In this document: positions 46,225 to 56,872 of the stretch, piece after piece
Layout of the letters: the number at the start of each line of letters is the position of its first letter
How positions within the stretch are numbered: the first letter of the stretch is position 1
Assembly (NCBI GenBank): GCA_024516035.1
Contig: CM044965.1
Span: 27,728,425 to 27,792,424, forward strand
Reading direction: 5' to 3'
Length of the DNA stretch: 64,000 nt
Origin: Bactericera cockerelli
Lineage: Eukaryota > Arthropoda > Insecta > Hemiptera > Triozidae
Position numbers and translations under genes: made by a program
Notes under the pieces: generated by a model
The model's input: only the letters and a program-made list of their open reading frames with translations
The model's database searches: none
Told to the model about the DNA's origin: nothing

Positions 46225-46436
46225 CAATGTAGTTGAAGTCTTGCATTCCTGAAGAAAAATAATAATAGATGTAGTTGAAGTCTTGCATTCCTGAAGAACA
46301 ATAATAATAGATGTAGTTGAAGTCTTGCATTCCTGAAGAACAATAATAATAGATGTAGTTTGAAGTCTTGCATTCCTGAAGAACAATAATAATAGATGTA
46401 GTTGAAGTCTTGCATTCCTGAAGAACAATAATAATA
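46225..46436 (-). repeat. 42-bp minisatellite made of the carboxypeptidase exon 4 acceptor
   Basis: Five tandem units of 42-43 bp. Read on -, each is tattattattgttcttcag then gaatgcaagacttcaactac atc, that is, intron end plus the first 22-23 nt of exon 4. 42 bp is 14 codons, and the unit has no stop in the exon frame (GMQDFNYIYYYCSS). Confidence 0.95.
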
Positions 46437-46510
46437 TCGCCTTATTTATACTGCCCCGATTCAGACTAATGAGTCCCATTATTCCAGCAATAAGCCCAGA
46501 ACGTATTAAG
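46436..46510 (-). mobile_element. Antisense tRNA SINE fragment
   Basis: cgccttatttatactgcccc...gagtcccattattccagcaa...taagcccagaacgtatt; only the distal part, joined to the last 42-bp repeat unit. Confidence 0.7.
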
Positions 46511-46659
46511 TATAAATATATCGTCTTATTTATATTATTAAACATATTAGATCAAGTTTTATTTACATAGAATATATACATAGTACATACATAGGAATTC
46601 ACATTAATAAAACAAAACTTGATCAAAGGCGGTTCTAATGCCAACGGCATTCTCTTCGA

Positions 46660-46830
46660 CATTTATACTGCCCGATTAGCACTAATGAGTCCCATTATTA
46701 CAGCAGTAAGCCCAAGACGTATTATAACATGGTCAAAATCCCGAATGGGAGGATAACTTGTCATGTTCCGGCTGGGTTTTGAACCTGCGACCTCTGGAGA
46801 CGCAGACGCAGTACCACTTCATTCTACGAG
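46660..46830 (-). mobile_element. Antisense tRNA-derived SINE
   Basis: atttatactgcccgattagc...cagtaagcccaagacgtatt...ggctgggttttgaacctgcg, with a degraded box B. Confidence 0.75.
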
Positions 46831-46984
46831 TAAACTTAATGTGGGTACCCACTGAGTGCAACGTTTTGTTTCGAAACAATCTGCAACATTTTGTCTCGAA
46901 TTTAAATCGGGAATTGTTGCAAAGTGTTGCGAAGTTTCAGTGAGTTTGATTTGATATCATTTAATTCTAAAGGAAGAGCAGAGC

Positions 46985-47055
46985 ATGGAGAAGTTGATTG
47001 AAGATGGAATAGATGGAAGATGGAATAGATGGAAGATGGAATAGATGGAACTGAT
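46985..47055. repeat. Short 16-bp-type repeat
   Basis: About four copies of agatggaatagatgga with partial units. Intronic in the carboxypeptidase gene. Confidence 0.8.
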
Positions 47056-47284
47056 TTGTCATTTTGCTCTAGAAGTTTTTATGATTATCGCATACCACGC
47101 ATATGGATCATATGATCGCATATGGATCAAGATACCACCCACGCAGTTATGGTTCAATCGAAGATGGAGCAGGAGTACCCTTTTAAAATATTTTTACATG
47201 TTTTATTAATTTTACAAATGTTTTAAAAATAAATATATTAATTTGATTATCATTTGGTTCCAATTTTATGATTATTGTTCATCA

Positions 47285-47480
47285 TCATCATAGGGTGGCG
47301 TCATCGTGAACGATGGTAGCCAGACAGTGGAGGAATGACTCAGCACTTCTACCACTGTCTTTACAAGGAGGCTAATAACTAATAATGGACAAGGGCCCCC
47401 AGAACCAAGCCAATGTTGGTCTACTCCCAGTTTATAGTCCCTAAGCCAGACTCCTAGTCTCCTCCCTGTTTAAAGTCCCC
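47285..47480. repeat. Inverted copy of the 36,120 repeat
   Basis: gggtggcgtcatcgtgaacg, atggtagccagacagtggag, gaatgactcagcacttctac ... the reverse complement of 36,120-36,300. Confidence 0.8.
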
Positions 47481-47625
47481 CCTTAGTCATGAACTCATGA
47501 TTATTATAATATTATAAATAATAAAATAAAATATATTATATTTATATTTTCTAAAGAGCGGAACTTGGAACGTTGTGAGACACAATGATACACTCGTAAG
47601 GATCCCGGCCTTACAGTAAACTTAC

Positions 47626-47891
47626 CACCATCATTAGAGTCTTTTTTTCTCAAATGGTCCACATGCCGTATCCCATCCGAACAAGATTTATTGCACGCGT
47701 TGCCAGACGCCATCATCCAGTTCTTCGCAGCGTAATCCTTGGCGAAGGTCTCAAAGATTATATTGTCTGGAGTGGCACTGGCAGCGCCGTAATCATTGGC
47801 AACAATGGCGCCGCCTTTGAGGTTTCCCGAGAGCACGAATGGATATCTCTCTATTAACCACGACAAATGCCTTATCTCTGGTTGACGATCC
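47626..47891 (-). CDS. Carboxypeptidase-like exon 3
   Basis: 266 nt on -, acceptor gaatttcaacag, donor GGTG|gtaagt; phase 2 in, phase 1 out, which fits both neighbours exactly (1+264+1). It encodes DRQPEIRHLSWLIERYPFVL, SGNLKGGAIVANDYGAASAT, PDNIIFETFAKDYAAKNWMM and ASGNACNKSCSDGIRHVDHL. This is the family pattern QPE....WI..YPFVLSANLHGG..VANYP...PD...F..LA..YA..N..M, but the zinc-ligand His196 (NLHGG) is Lys (NLKGG). Frame intact. Confidence 0.88.
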
Positions 47892-47934
47892 CTGTTGAAA
47901 TTCAGGATGGAACTATCAGACTTTTTTTCGTTTG

Positions 47935-48063
47935 AATTTAACGTCGCATCCGACTGCATGGTCATATTACAACGGAGGTGTTATCCTCCATTCGCTGCAA
48001 ACTCACAAACCAGCTACTCAAATTAACACCAAGCCTGAGTGGGGCCGGGATAGCCAGCATCAT
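47935..48063 (-). mobile_element. 5S-derived SINE, truncated
   Basis: taacgtcgcatccgactgca, tggtcatattacaacggagg, tgttatcctccattcgctgc ... gggccgggatagccagcatc; the 5S-like head is missing. It begins about 45 bp upstream of exon 3 in intron 2. Confidence 0.8.
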
Positions 48064-48229
48064 TCTTTTTAATTGAAAATTAAAAAGAAAATAGAGTCAA
48101 TATTTAGAGCGTGTTGCTGTGCCATCAACAATAACAATGGAATCGTGCCGATTCCATTTGCTTCTCAGAGTTTTATTAATCCAGTTACAGCACTGCAAGT
48201 AAAGCATGGAGGAACCTCTCAGAAAACCT

Positions 48230-48745
48230 TTGAAGAAGAGTGAGAGGTAAGAGTAGGGGAACAGATGAAGAAGAGTGAGGGTAAGAGTGGGGGAACAGAT
48301 GAAGAAGAGTGAGAGGTAAGAGTGGGGGAACAGATGAAGAAGAGTGAGAGGTAAGAGTGGGGGAACAGATGAAGAAGAGTGAGGGTAAGAGTGGGGGAAC
48401 AGATGAAGAAGAGTGAGAGGTAAGAGTGGGGGAACAGATGAAGAAGAGTGAGAGGTAAGAGTGGGGGAACAGATGAAGAAGAGTGAGAGGTAAGAGTGGG
48501 GGAACAGATGAAGAAGAGTGAGAGGTAAGAGTGGGGGAACAGATGAAGAAGAGTGAGAGGTAAGAGTGGGGGAACAGATGAAGAAAAGTGAGAGGTAAGA
48601 GTGGGGGAACAGATGAAGAATAGTGAGAGGTAAGAGTGGGGGAACAGATGAAGAAGAGTGAGAGGTAAGAGTGGGGGAACAGATGAAGAATAGGGAGAGG
48701 AAAGAGTGAGGAAACAGATGAAGAAATATGAAGGGTAAAATTGAT
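48230..48745 (-). repeat. 35-bp polypyrimidine minisatellite in carboxypeptidase intron 2
   Basis: About 14 units, mostly 35 bp (33 in some). + strand unit cagatgaagaagagtgagag then gtaagagtgggggaa; the gene-sense strand is pyrimidine-rich. The + strand contains no CT dinucleotide in the array, so the transcript has no AG for roughly 500 nt. It starts within 20 nt of the exon 2 donor. Confidence 0.94.
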
Positions 48746-48754
48746 GAAACTTGC

Positions 48755-48972
48755 AGGAATTTAGGGTCAAAGACACTATCAGCGAAGTCATGATCAAGAT
48801 CTACTTGATTCGCGTTGAATCTGCCATCTTGGGACTCACAAACTCCCTCCTTGGATCTGTTGAACCCATCTGGGTTAAGAGTGGGAATGATATAGATATC
48901 GATCTCCTCCAACATGCTGGTGATTCGCTCATCGTAACCATCGCTGTAAACCAGGTATTGCATGAGTGAGAC
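48755..48972 (-). CDS. Carboxypeptidase-like exon 2, probable GC donor
   Basis: 218 nt on -, acceptor tatgttccag, phase 0 in. It encodes VSLMQYLVYSDGYDERITSM, LEEIDIYIIPTLNPDGFNRS and KEGVCESQDGRFNANQVDLD then HDFADSVFDPKFL. IPT(L/M)NPDGF and GR.NAN.VDL..(D/N)F are M14 N/E signatures. The substrate-binding Asn144-Arg145 pair (VDLNRNF) is Asp-His here, and Arg127 aligns with Asp. For the frame to continue into exon 3 (phase 2) the exon must end at 48,755, giving the GC donor CT|GCAAGT; the nearby GT (48,750) gives the wrong phase. Confidence 0.88.
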
Positions 48973-49062
48973 CTGGAACATAATCATTATTTTTTTTTTA
49001 ATTATGTTCAAACGCAACTCAGTATTGTTGCAATTACATGAACTTAGATTTTGAAAAGATAA

Positions 49063-49592
49063 TTATATATGAAGGTTTAATATTTCTTTACAAATAGCTT
49101 TAAATTTTTCTAAATGCAAACTTAGATCTAACTTAGATGAATGTCGATTAAATAGCAACATAACTGATATAATTGGTGAGCTTAAACCTTCTGGAGCACA
49201 CAAACTATTTTTAATGTAGAAAAAGTTAGGGTTTTCCCTTATTCTTAGTTGTAATACAGGAACCCTGATGCTGATGTCCTCAGAAATATCAGAGACTTCT
49301 ATATTTGAATTGAAAATATTATAAATGTGTAATAATCTCTGATAGTTTCTTCGGTCAGTCAGTGTCCCTATATCTAGGTGCTCCATCAGGTCCAAGTAAG
49401 AGATGGCCTCGGGGTATACGGGGTAAAAACCGTTCAGTTTCTTGAAGAGAAATCTGACGAATCTTGCCTGTACTTTTTCTATTTTATCTCTCAGACATTG
49501 GGTGGATGGATTCCATATGACTGAGGCATATTCTAGTTTGCTTCTGACAAGTGCGGTGTAGAGGGTAGTGATGGTATCTTCCTCTGTAAAAA
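49063..49592 (-). pseudogene. LINE reverse transcriptase C-terminal fragment
   Basis: On - the frame reads EDTITTLYTALVRSKLEYAS, VIWNPSTQCLRDKIEKVQAR, FVRFLFKKLNGFYPVYPEAI, then LDLMEHLDIGTLTDRRNYQR. (L/V)VRSKLEYAS.IWNP......IE.VQ.RF is the standard region after the RT core in Jockey/CR1-type LINEs. Open to a stop at 49,063. The RT core and endonuclease are absent, so this is a 5'-truncated copy. Confidence 0.85.
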
Positions 49593-50249
49593 AATTGGGA
49601 GTGTCTTATTATTTATTATATAGTAGTCTTATTATCATAAGTCAACAGCCATTTGCCTGTTTTCAAGCAACTCTCCATTCATCCCGATTCTGTGCTTTCC
49701 TCTTCATGTCATATATGTAGTTACATTAATAGACAACATCAATAACTTAAGTCCTTGCTAAGTGTCGGTTTTCCCTACCTTACACAGTACGCAATCCGTG
49801 ACTTAGCGCCACAGAGGTATTACAAAAACGTCTATTGATTTCGCCCTTACATATTTTTGAATGTATTCTAGTGGCAGTCTAACCCTTGTGTTTTCCCCTC
49901 TATCATTCTTTAGATCACTATAGTCACAAGTCCATTGTGTCTCAAGGAATGTTCTATGAAATTCAATCTTTTTTTTCTCAAAAAATATTCTAGTAAACAT
50001 TTTTCTTCCCTTATTCTTCTGAATATATCGTCATCTGTTAGGTAATCTATCCAACTTATTTTCTATACTCTTTGCCAATACTGAACCTCAAAAGCAAGCA
50101 ATCTTTTTTCTTCTCTCTTTGCTATTCCATGTTTCCCATAAATTCCAACCCTGCACACTTCGGTTTTAACGAACCTTCTTCTTATCTTTACATATATGTT
50201 TCTCGATGTAAACTAATGGTTCTGTGAACTGTCTGTAAACCTCACACAG
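49593..50249. other. Intronic DNA with possible retroelement remnant
   Basis: On -, about 49,660-49,710 reads MKRKAQNRDEWRVA then a stop, like the C-terminal end of some LINE polyproteins. A 65-codon - frame at 49,803-50,000 is unrecognised. Confidence 0.35.
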
Positions 50250-52716
50250 ATTCAACTATCGCATTATAAAAATTCAATCAATAATGAGTACATCGAGACC
50301 TTTCATTCAATTCAACTATCGCATTATAAATGTTCCATCAAGAATGAGTACATGGAGACCTTTCATTCAATTCAACTATCGCATTATAAATGTTCCATCA
50401 AGAATGAGTACATGGAGACCTTTCATTCAATTCAACTATCGCATTATAAATGTTCCATCAAGAATGAGTACATGGAGACCTTTCATTCAATTCAACTATC
50501 GCATTATAAATGTTCCATCAAGAATGAGTACATGGAGACCTTTCATTCAATTCAACTATCGCATTATAAATGTGCCATCAATAATGAGTACATGGAGACC
50601 TTTCATTCAATTCAACTATCGCATTATAAATGTGCCATCAAGAATGAGTACATGGAGACCTTTCATTCAATTCAACTATCGCATTATAAATGTTCCATCA
50701 AGAATGAGTACATGGAGACCTTTCATTCAATTCAACTATCGCATTATAAATGTTCCATCAAGAATGAGTACATGGAGACCTTTCATTCAATTCAACTATC
50801 GCATTATAAATGTGCCATCAATAATGAGTACATGGAGACCTTTCATTCAATTCAACTATCGCATTATAAATGTTCCATCAAGAATGAGTACATGGAGACC
50901 TTTCATTCAATTCAACTATCGCATTATAAATGTTCCATCAATAATGAGTACATCGAGACCTTTCATTCAATTCAACTATCGCATTATAAATGTTCCATCA
51001 AGAATGAGTACATGGAGACCTTTCATTCAATTCAACTATCGCATTATAAATGTTCCATCAAGAATGAGTACATGGAGACCTTTCATTCAATTCAACTATC
51101 GCATTATAAATGTTCCATCAAGAATGAGTACATGGAGACCTTTCATTCAATTCAACTATCGCATTATAAATGTGCCATCAATAATGAGTACATGGAGACC
51201 TTTCATTCAATTCAACTATCGCATTATAAATGTTCCATCAAGAATGAGTACATGGAGACCTTTCATTCAATTCAACTATCGCATTATAAAAATGTTCCAT
51301 CAAGAATGAGTACATGGAGACCTTTCATTCAATTCAACTATCGCATTATAAATGTTCCATCAAGAATGAGTACATGGAGACCTTTCATTCAATTCAACTA
51401 TCGCATTATAAATGTTCCATCAAGAATGAGTACATGGAGACCTTTCATTCAATTCAACTATCGCATTATAAATGTTCCATCAAGAATGAGTACATGGAGA
51501 CCTTTCATTCAATTCAACTATCGCATTATAAATGTGCCATCAATAATGAGTACATGGAGACCTTTCATTCAATTCAACTATCGCATTATAAATGTTCCAT
51601 CAAGAATGAGTACATGGAGACCTTTCATTCAATTCAACTATCGCATTATAAATGTTCAATCAATAATGAGTACATGGAGACCTTTCATTCAATTCAACTA
51701 TCGCATTATAAATGTTCCATCAAGAATGAGTACATGGAGACCTTTCATTCAATTCAACTATCGCATTATAAAAATGTTCCATCAAGAATGAGTACATGGA
51801 GACCTTTCATTCAATTCAACTATCGCATTATAAAAATGTTCCATCAATAATGAGTACATGGAGACCTTTCATTCAATTCAACTATCGCATTATAAATGTT
51901 CAATCAAGAATGAGTACATGGAGACCTTTCATTCAATTCAACTATCGCATTATAAATGTTCCATCAATAATGAGTACATCGAGACCTTTCATTCAATTCA
52001 ACTATCGCATTATAAATGTTCCATCAAGAATGAGTACATGGAGACCTTTCATTCAATTCAACTATCGCATTATAAATGTTCCATCAATAATGAGTACATC
52101 GAGACCTTTCATTCAATTCAACTATCGCATTATAAATGTTCCATCAAGAATGAGTACATGGAGACCTTTCATTCAATTCAACTATCGCATTATAAATGTT
52201 CCATCAATAATGAGTACATGGAGACCTTTCATTCAATTCAACTATCGCATTATAAATGTTCCATCAAGAATGAGTACATGGAGACCTTTCATTCAATTCA
52301 ACTATCGCATTATAAATGTTCCATCAAGAATGAGTACATGGAGACCTTTCATTCAATTCAACTATCGCATTATAAATGTTCCATCAAGAATGAGTACATG
52401 GAGACCTTTCATTCAATTCAACTATCGCATTATAAATGTTCCATCAAGAATGAGTACATCGAGACCTTTCATTCAATTCAACTATCGCATTATAAATGTT
52501 CCATCAAGAATGAGTACATGGAGACCTTTCATTCAATTCAACTATCGCATTATAAATGTTCCATCAAGAATGAGTAGGTACATGAAGACCTTTCATTCAA
52601 TTCAACTATCGCATTATAAATGTTCCATCAAGAATGAGTAGGTACATGAAGACCTTTCATTCAATTCAACTATCGCATTATAAATGTTCCATCAAGAATG
52701 AGTACATGGAGACCAA
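50250..52716. repeat. 60-bp minisatellite
   Basis: About 41 copies of a 60-bp unit (ttcaactatcgcattataaa, tgttccatcaagaatgagta, catggagacctttcattcaa). Variants: gtgcc/gttcc/gttcaa, aagaatg/aataatg, catgg/catcg, a two-base insertion (aaaaatg) at about 51,290, 51,772 and 51,834, and a four-base insertion (gtaggtac) near 52,576 and 52,640. Variant order gives higher-order repeats, including one of about 482 bp. Frames open for hundreds of codons are a product of the period (20 codons). Confidence 0.97.
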
Positions 52717-53318
52717 TAATGAGTACATCATTCAATACCCCACTCGATCGGTTTTAATTCAAAAATATCAACCGGCCCTTTTTGTTGGCCCTTTGTAGAT
52801 CTTTTACCACAGTGCGGCCCCCTTAGCTTTCACGATCACCAAATTTTATTACTGAACTCAAATATATTTTCTCAAGGATTCTACAAAACTACTTCATGGA
52901 GTTCATCTTAAAGTTCAATATTTACAAAATTTCTTGCTAGGTTTAGCTAATTACAGTTTCATCTGTCTGAGTTTCTAAATTTTACATGACTTGTAGAATC
53001 ATCATGCTAGAGAACCCAAGACTTAACAATCACCCAGCTAGTCCTACAAGGCTCCAAAGCTCTGATGTGGTGTCCCCACTGCCAGAGATATTTACTTTTT
53101 AAACCATCTGGAATGAACTACCTAATATGTAGGTTTACTTACACATGTATCTGCAATAGTATATGAACATAGGTGTACTTATGTAGAACTCTAATTGGTT
53201 CGCAAAAAGAAAAAAAACTGCGCATATAGTTAACAAATTACTCATTACATTAAATGCTGTGTTCTACAGGGTCCGCCATTGATTATGAACCATTTTTAAA
53301 TGGCCATATATTGGAATA

Positions 53319-54133
53319 GGGTAAGGTTGCCATATTTGGGGAGGTAACTTTTGAACGCCTATAAAATGAAAACGGTAAAGTCTATTTTAATTAAATAAAG
53401 TCCAAATTACACAGAATAATGTTTTTTATTATTCCTCAGAGTTACAGAACAATAAAAAAGAAAAAAGTAATTAAAAAATTAACATAAACAAAACACTTCA
53501 AAAATGGCAGTCAAAAATTTGTGATCCTAATTTGGGGAGGTTCTAATTTTTTGAAAATTTAGGATTTTTTCATTGATTTTTTAATACTTTTGGCCAACAT
53601 TCCTTTACTGCAATATTCACAAATGAATTTCTCATATTTTCCTGCACATAGTGAGTGTGCCCACTGCCCACCTTTCACAAATGAGACACATGATCCAGCG
53701 TTCACCATTTCTTGCACGACAGTCTTCAGAATACAGTGTTTTTAAGGTCATCCCCAAATTGGCCAAAGTGATATGCAAGAACAAAAATAATTTTCTATTT
53801 TTACACAGAATTAAAAGAAAACTTTAGAGCTGAGATATGAAAGAACAAACTATTTTTATATGAATGATTAAAGAATAAAAATAATTTTCTTACCTTTTTG
53901 TTGACCAAACTTCACTAGTTTTAACTTTTTAAAAAAAAATTTAAAGAGCCCAAATCACATTTTTGTAAATATTTTCTCTCGAGCAATTAATTTAAACTAG
54001 ATTATGATCGGGAATCACATGGAAGTTGTTTACATTTATAATTCTGACATTAACCGCAGGCAGCAACATCTCCTTGAGGAGAAACACCGCCTCCCCAAAT
54101 TAGGAAACCTCCCCAAATATAGCAACCTTACCC
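53319..54133. mobile_element. MITE with TA flanks
   Basis: 815 bp. Terminal inverted repeat GGGTAAGGTTGCCATATTTG (left) and its inverted copy (right, one mismatch), flanked by TA at 53,317-53,318 and 54,134-54,135. No transposase. TA duplication fits Tc1/mariner/pogo-type mobilisation. It lies in carboxypeptidase intron 1. Confidence 0.85.
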
Positions 54134-54892
54134 TACCCATTTTCTAGCTGAAAAATATGTTTTTATTTATTGGATTTGACCCTATTTTTTAATGGAACAA
54201 ACTTTTGTCAACATCACACGACTCTCTATTGTGATTGAGAAGAAAAAATCCTTTGGTTTCATCATTAAATTGGAAAAAAAAATTAGAAATTTATAAAACT
54301 CATTATGAGATTTGAAATCTGTCACAAATGGAAATACACTATATGAAAAATGTGTAAAATTCTCATAAAAGATTTTGCTCTATTTTTTTCAATGTCTCTT
54401 ATCGTTCACGAGATATCAGTCAATAAAACGTCAATATCACTCCCACAACTGATCTACATACATATAATCATAAACGCTACATCCTACCCGCTAAAATAAC
54501 CGCCTATAATTTACGCAAAATTGAAAAGCTTAAGATAGAAAAACAACTCAAATATCATTAACTGCGAAGTAAATTTTCATAGCAAATCTGGAATGGTCAT
54601 TGGTCAGGCGCATGCGCATGGTCTCTATTACGAAGAACCGCTAGTGCGAAGTTTATGATTTTAAAATGGGACCATCTACAATAATTCTCCTGAGATTTGC
54701 GCGTTACAAGGAATGCATACATACTCGTAATATGTAGAACAGACCGACAGACAGACTCAAAACTAAAGTTGCTCCGGAGGTTATGAAACGTCAAGAAATA
54801 TGAGAAAAAAAATTAAATCTGTGAAAAAATATATTCCTTTACTATAGAATTTAAAAAATCTAATATTTGAAATTACCGTAAGTATTACATAC

Positions 54893-55276
54893 CAGCAAGG
54901 CGTAACCAACGGCATCATCTCCATGTATGTTCGCCACAAACTTGAATGAGGGCTTCATTCTCTTCCTTTCCTGCGTGATATTATGGGTGATTCTCAACAT
55001 CCAAAGCTCTCTTCCAATCACACTAATCCCCAGGTCCTGTGCACGCGCAATGTCGGGATAATTATCTTCTAATTCAAATATCAGATTTTCCAGCTCGCCA
55101 AGGGTAAAATACTTGTCCAGTTCTATCTTTTTAGAGCCATTGGCCACCAGAAGAAATGGACTTTGGTGTCGTGTGAACTTTTCATTGTCGATGTCTGGCC
55201 CGTAGAAATCTTGCATTGAAAATGTATAGGAGACAGCTGACGCAAGGAGCAGGATCAAGAAATATCGTGACACCAT
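54893..55276 (-). CDS. Carboxypeptidase-like exon 1 (signal peptide, catalytic-domain start)
   Basis: 128 codons on -. MVSRYFLILLLASAVSYTFS is a good signal peptide. Then KYFTLGELENLIFELEDNYP, DIARAQDLGISVIGRELWML and KPSFKFVANIHGDDAVGYAL follow the M14 pattern (Y....L...L..L...YP.I......G.S..GR.LW...I...P......PK.K.V.N.HG.E..G). His69 is kept (NIHGDD) but the zinc ligand Glu72 is Asp. Ends in phase 0 at CTG|gtatgt. Start chosen for the signal peptide; an upstream in-frame ATG would add MNFPRKPAIPV. The protein has its own secretion signal, so it is probably a free-standing secreted protein rather than an internal domain of CPD. Confidence 0.87.
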
Positions 55277-55669
55277 GACAGGTATTGCTGGTTTCCTTGG
55301 GAAGTTCATACACACGACAAAACTTTCAAAAATGTAAAAAGAACTTTCAAAATTTATGAAAATTGCTGCGGAAAATATTTCGAAATGGTAACTCATTTTG
55401 GTTATTTTTTATATTAATATATGTAAATTACATACAATACAATTTTTTTTTTTTATACTACAAGTCAGATAAAGCTTTATTTACATTTTTTATACAGTTA
55501 ACCTGGGTGTGAAAGAGAATGCCTTCGTCATTTTCTCTTGTATTTTTCCTGTTTCCCTAACGAGTCAAAGACAAACTCTGCTATAAAGAAGTTAATAGAA
55601 CTGAGGATGGTGTTGAACGTAGATTCGATGACTGGTAGGCTGTGAAACACTCACCTTTTTTTAATAAAA

Positions 55670-55985
55670 GTTGAGTATTTTACAGCCTCTTTAGTTCGTA
55701 GCCATGAAACAGGAGCTATTTTAGACGCTTGTGCAATGGTATGTGTTGTAGCTTGCCCATGCCCATCCCGTAGTATGCGTATGCCTGTCCTCTGATGGGC
55801 GAGAAGTGACACAGTATTTCCCAATTAGGTGCTGGGTCAACACAAGCTCACCGGAAGCTATCCCTTACAAATAACTAACCAAATTTAGAGTACATTTTGT
55901 TTGGTCGGCTCGGGGGATCGAAACCAGGACCTTCCGTATGGCAAGCGAGAGCTTAACCACTGAGTTAATCGCGCGCTCTAACCAA
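55670..55985 (-). mobile_element. tRNA-derived SINE, antisense
   Basis: gtagccatgaaacaggagct...gcttgcccatgcccatcccg...caccggaagctatcccttac...gaaaccaggaccttccgtat...gcttaaccactgagttaatc. Full-length relative of 6,236 and 25,225. It lies about 400 bp upstream of the carboxypeptidase start. Confidence 0.88.
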
Positions 55986-56872
55986 TCAATGCTTATTATC
56001 AAAGCACTAATAGCTAGAAAGGTAATTTATGAATATAATGAAGAATCAGGGTTCTTTTTCGTTCATTGTTCTCTACAAAAGACACAATAGGCTGATACTT
56101 CAGTCTTCTCGTAATAGTCAACCACGTCATGTGAATTCTACCACAGTTAAGGTAAAATATATTCTTCTGACTCGGCTACCAACACCCCACAGAACACCTA
56201 ACTGTCCTGCATTTTGCACTGAATTTTTTTATTGTTTTCACTGAATGCTCAAAAATTATTTGATTGGTTTTGATTTTATTTTATTATTTATTTTATACAT
56301 AAATTATTCATAAAAAGATGATTATCAACTGCTGATATTTCTTTTTTTAACATTTATTTAAATAGAGGTCTATAACAATCTAATCTTTGCCCTCTGATAA
56401 TGCTATCTGATAATATAAGGAATTGTTTGTAAGTGAAGCATGCTACTGAGAGCTCATAGATGTGGCAATGTTGATGATTAACAAGAATTCTGTTTGGTAG
56501 CAATTACACTTGTGACTCATTGAGCAGTAAATTAAAGTTGACAGATTTCCTCACAACTGTTTTTCATAGTATTTCTTAATGCGTAGTTATTGTTTGTTGC
56601 TGTAGCCAGCTTGACTACAGCTGGAGGGGGGAATGATGGTCTCCAGACAACTTTATTTCAATGTTGGCAGGTCCCTTGAACTACTTTTTTCTATTTGCGA
56701 ACAAATATCGTAAGGACTTGGAATTTTACTTAGGAAAGGGTTTACTAAGCCATTAAACTCTTAGGCCCGTATTTTTGAACGTCCCTAAAACTACTTTAGG
56801 GACAACCGTCGGGATTTTGAAATTTTTTGGCCAATTAAGTATATAAATTGTGACTTATGAATCTCTCGATTC
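55986..56872. other. AT-rich non-coding DNA
   Basis: No gene seen. A repeat remnant (atttaaatagaggtctataa) near 56,355 echoes 33,778. Confidence 0.4.

Larger units (their letters stand above)
48973..54892 (-). other. Carboxypeptidase intron 1 (5.9 kb)
   Basis: Phase-0 intron from GGTTACGCCTTGCTG|gtatgt to tatgttccag|GTCTCAC. It holds a LINE fragment, a 60-bp minisatellite and a MITE, listed separately; 52,717-53,318 and 54,134-54,892 show no other feature. Confidence 0.8.

Noticed and set aside
46159..46545. - strand frame with NARLQLHLLLLFFR repeats
   Set aside because: Wrong-frame translation of the 42-bp acceptor array.
48097..49017. - strand frame with many HSSSSVPPLLPLTLLHLF-type repeats
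   Set aside because: Real exon 2 sequence followed by read-through into the 35-bp intronic polypyrimidine array; only 48,755-48,972 is exon.
50284..52641. Long + frames with a 20-residue repeat (MSTWRPFIQFNYRIINVPSR)
   Set aside because: Product of the 60-bp period. Two frames are open at once and end at the +2/+4-bp indels; it lies in an intron of a - strand gene.
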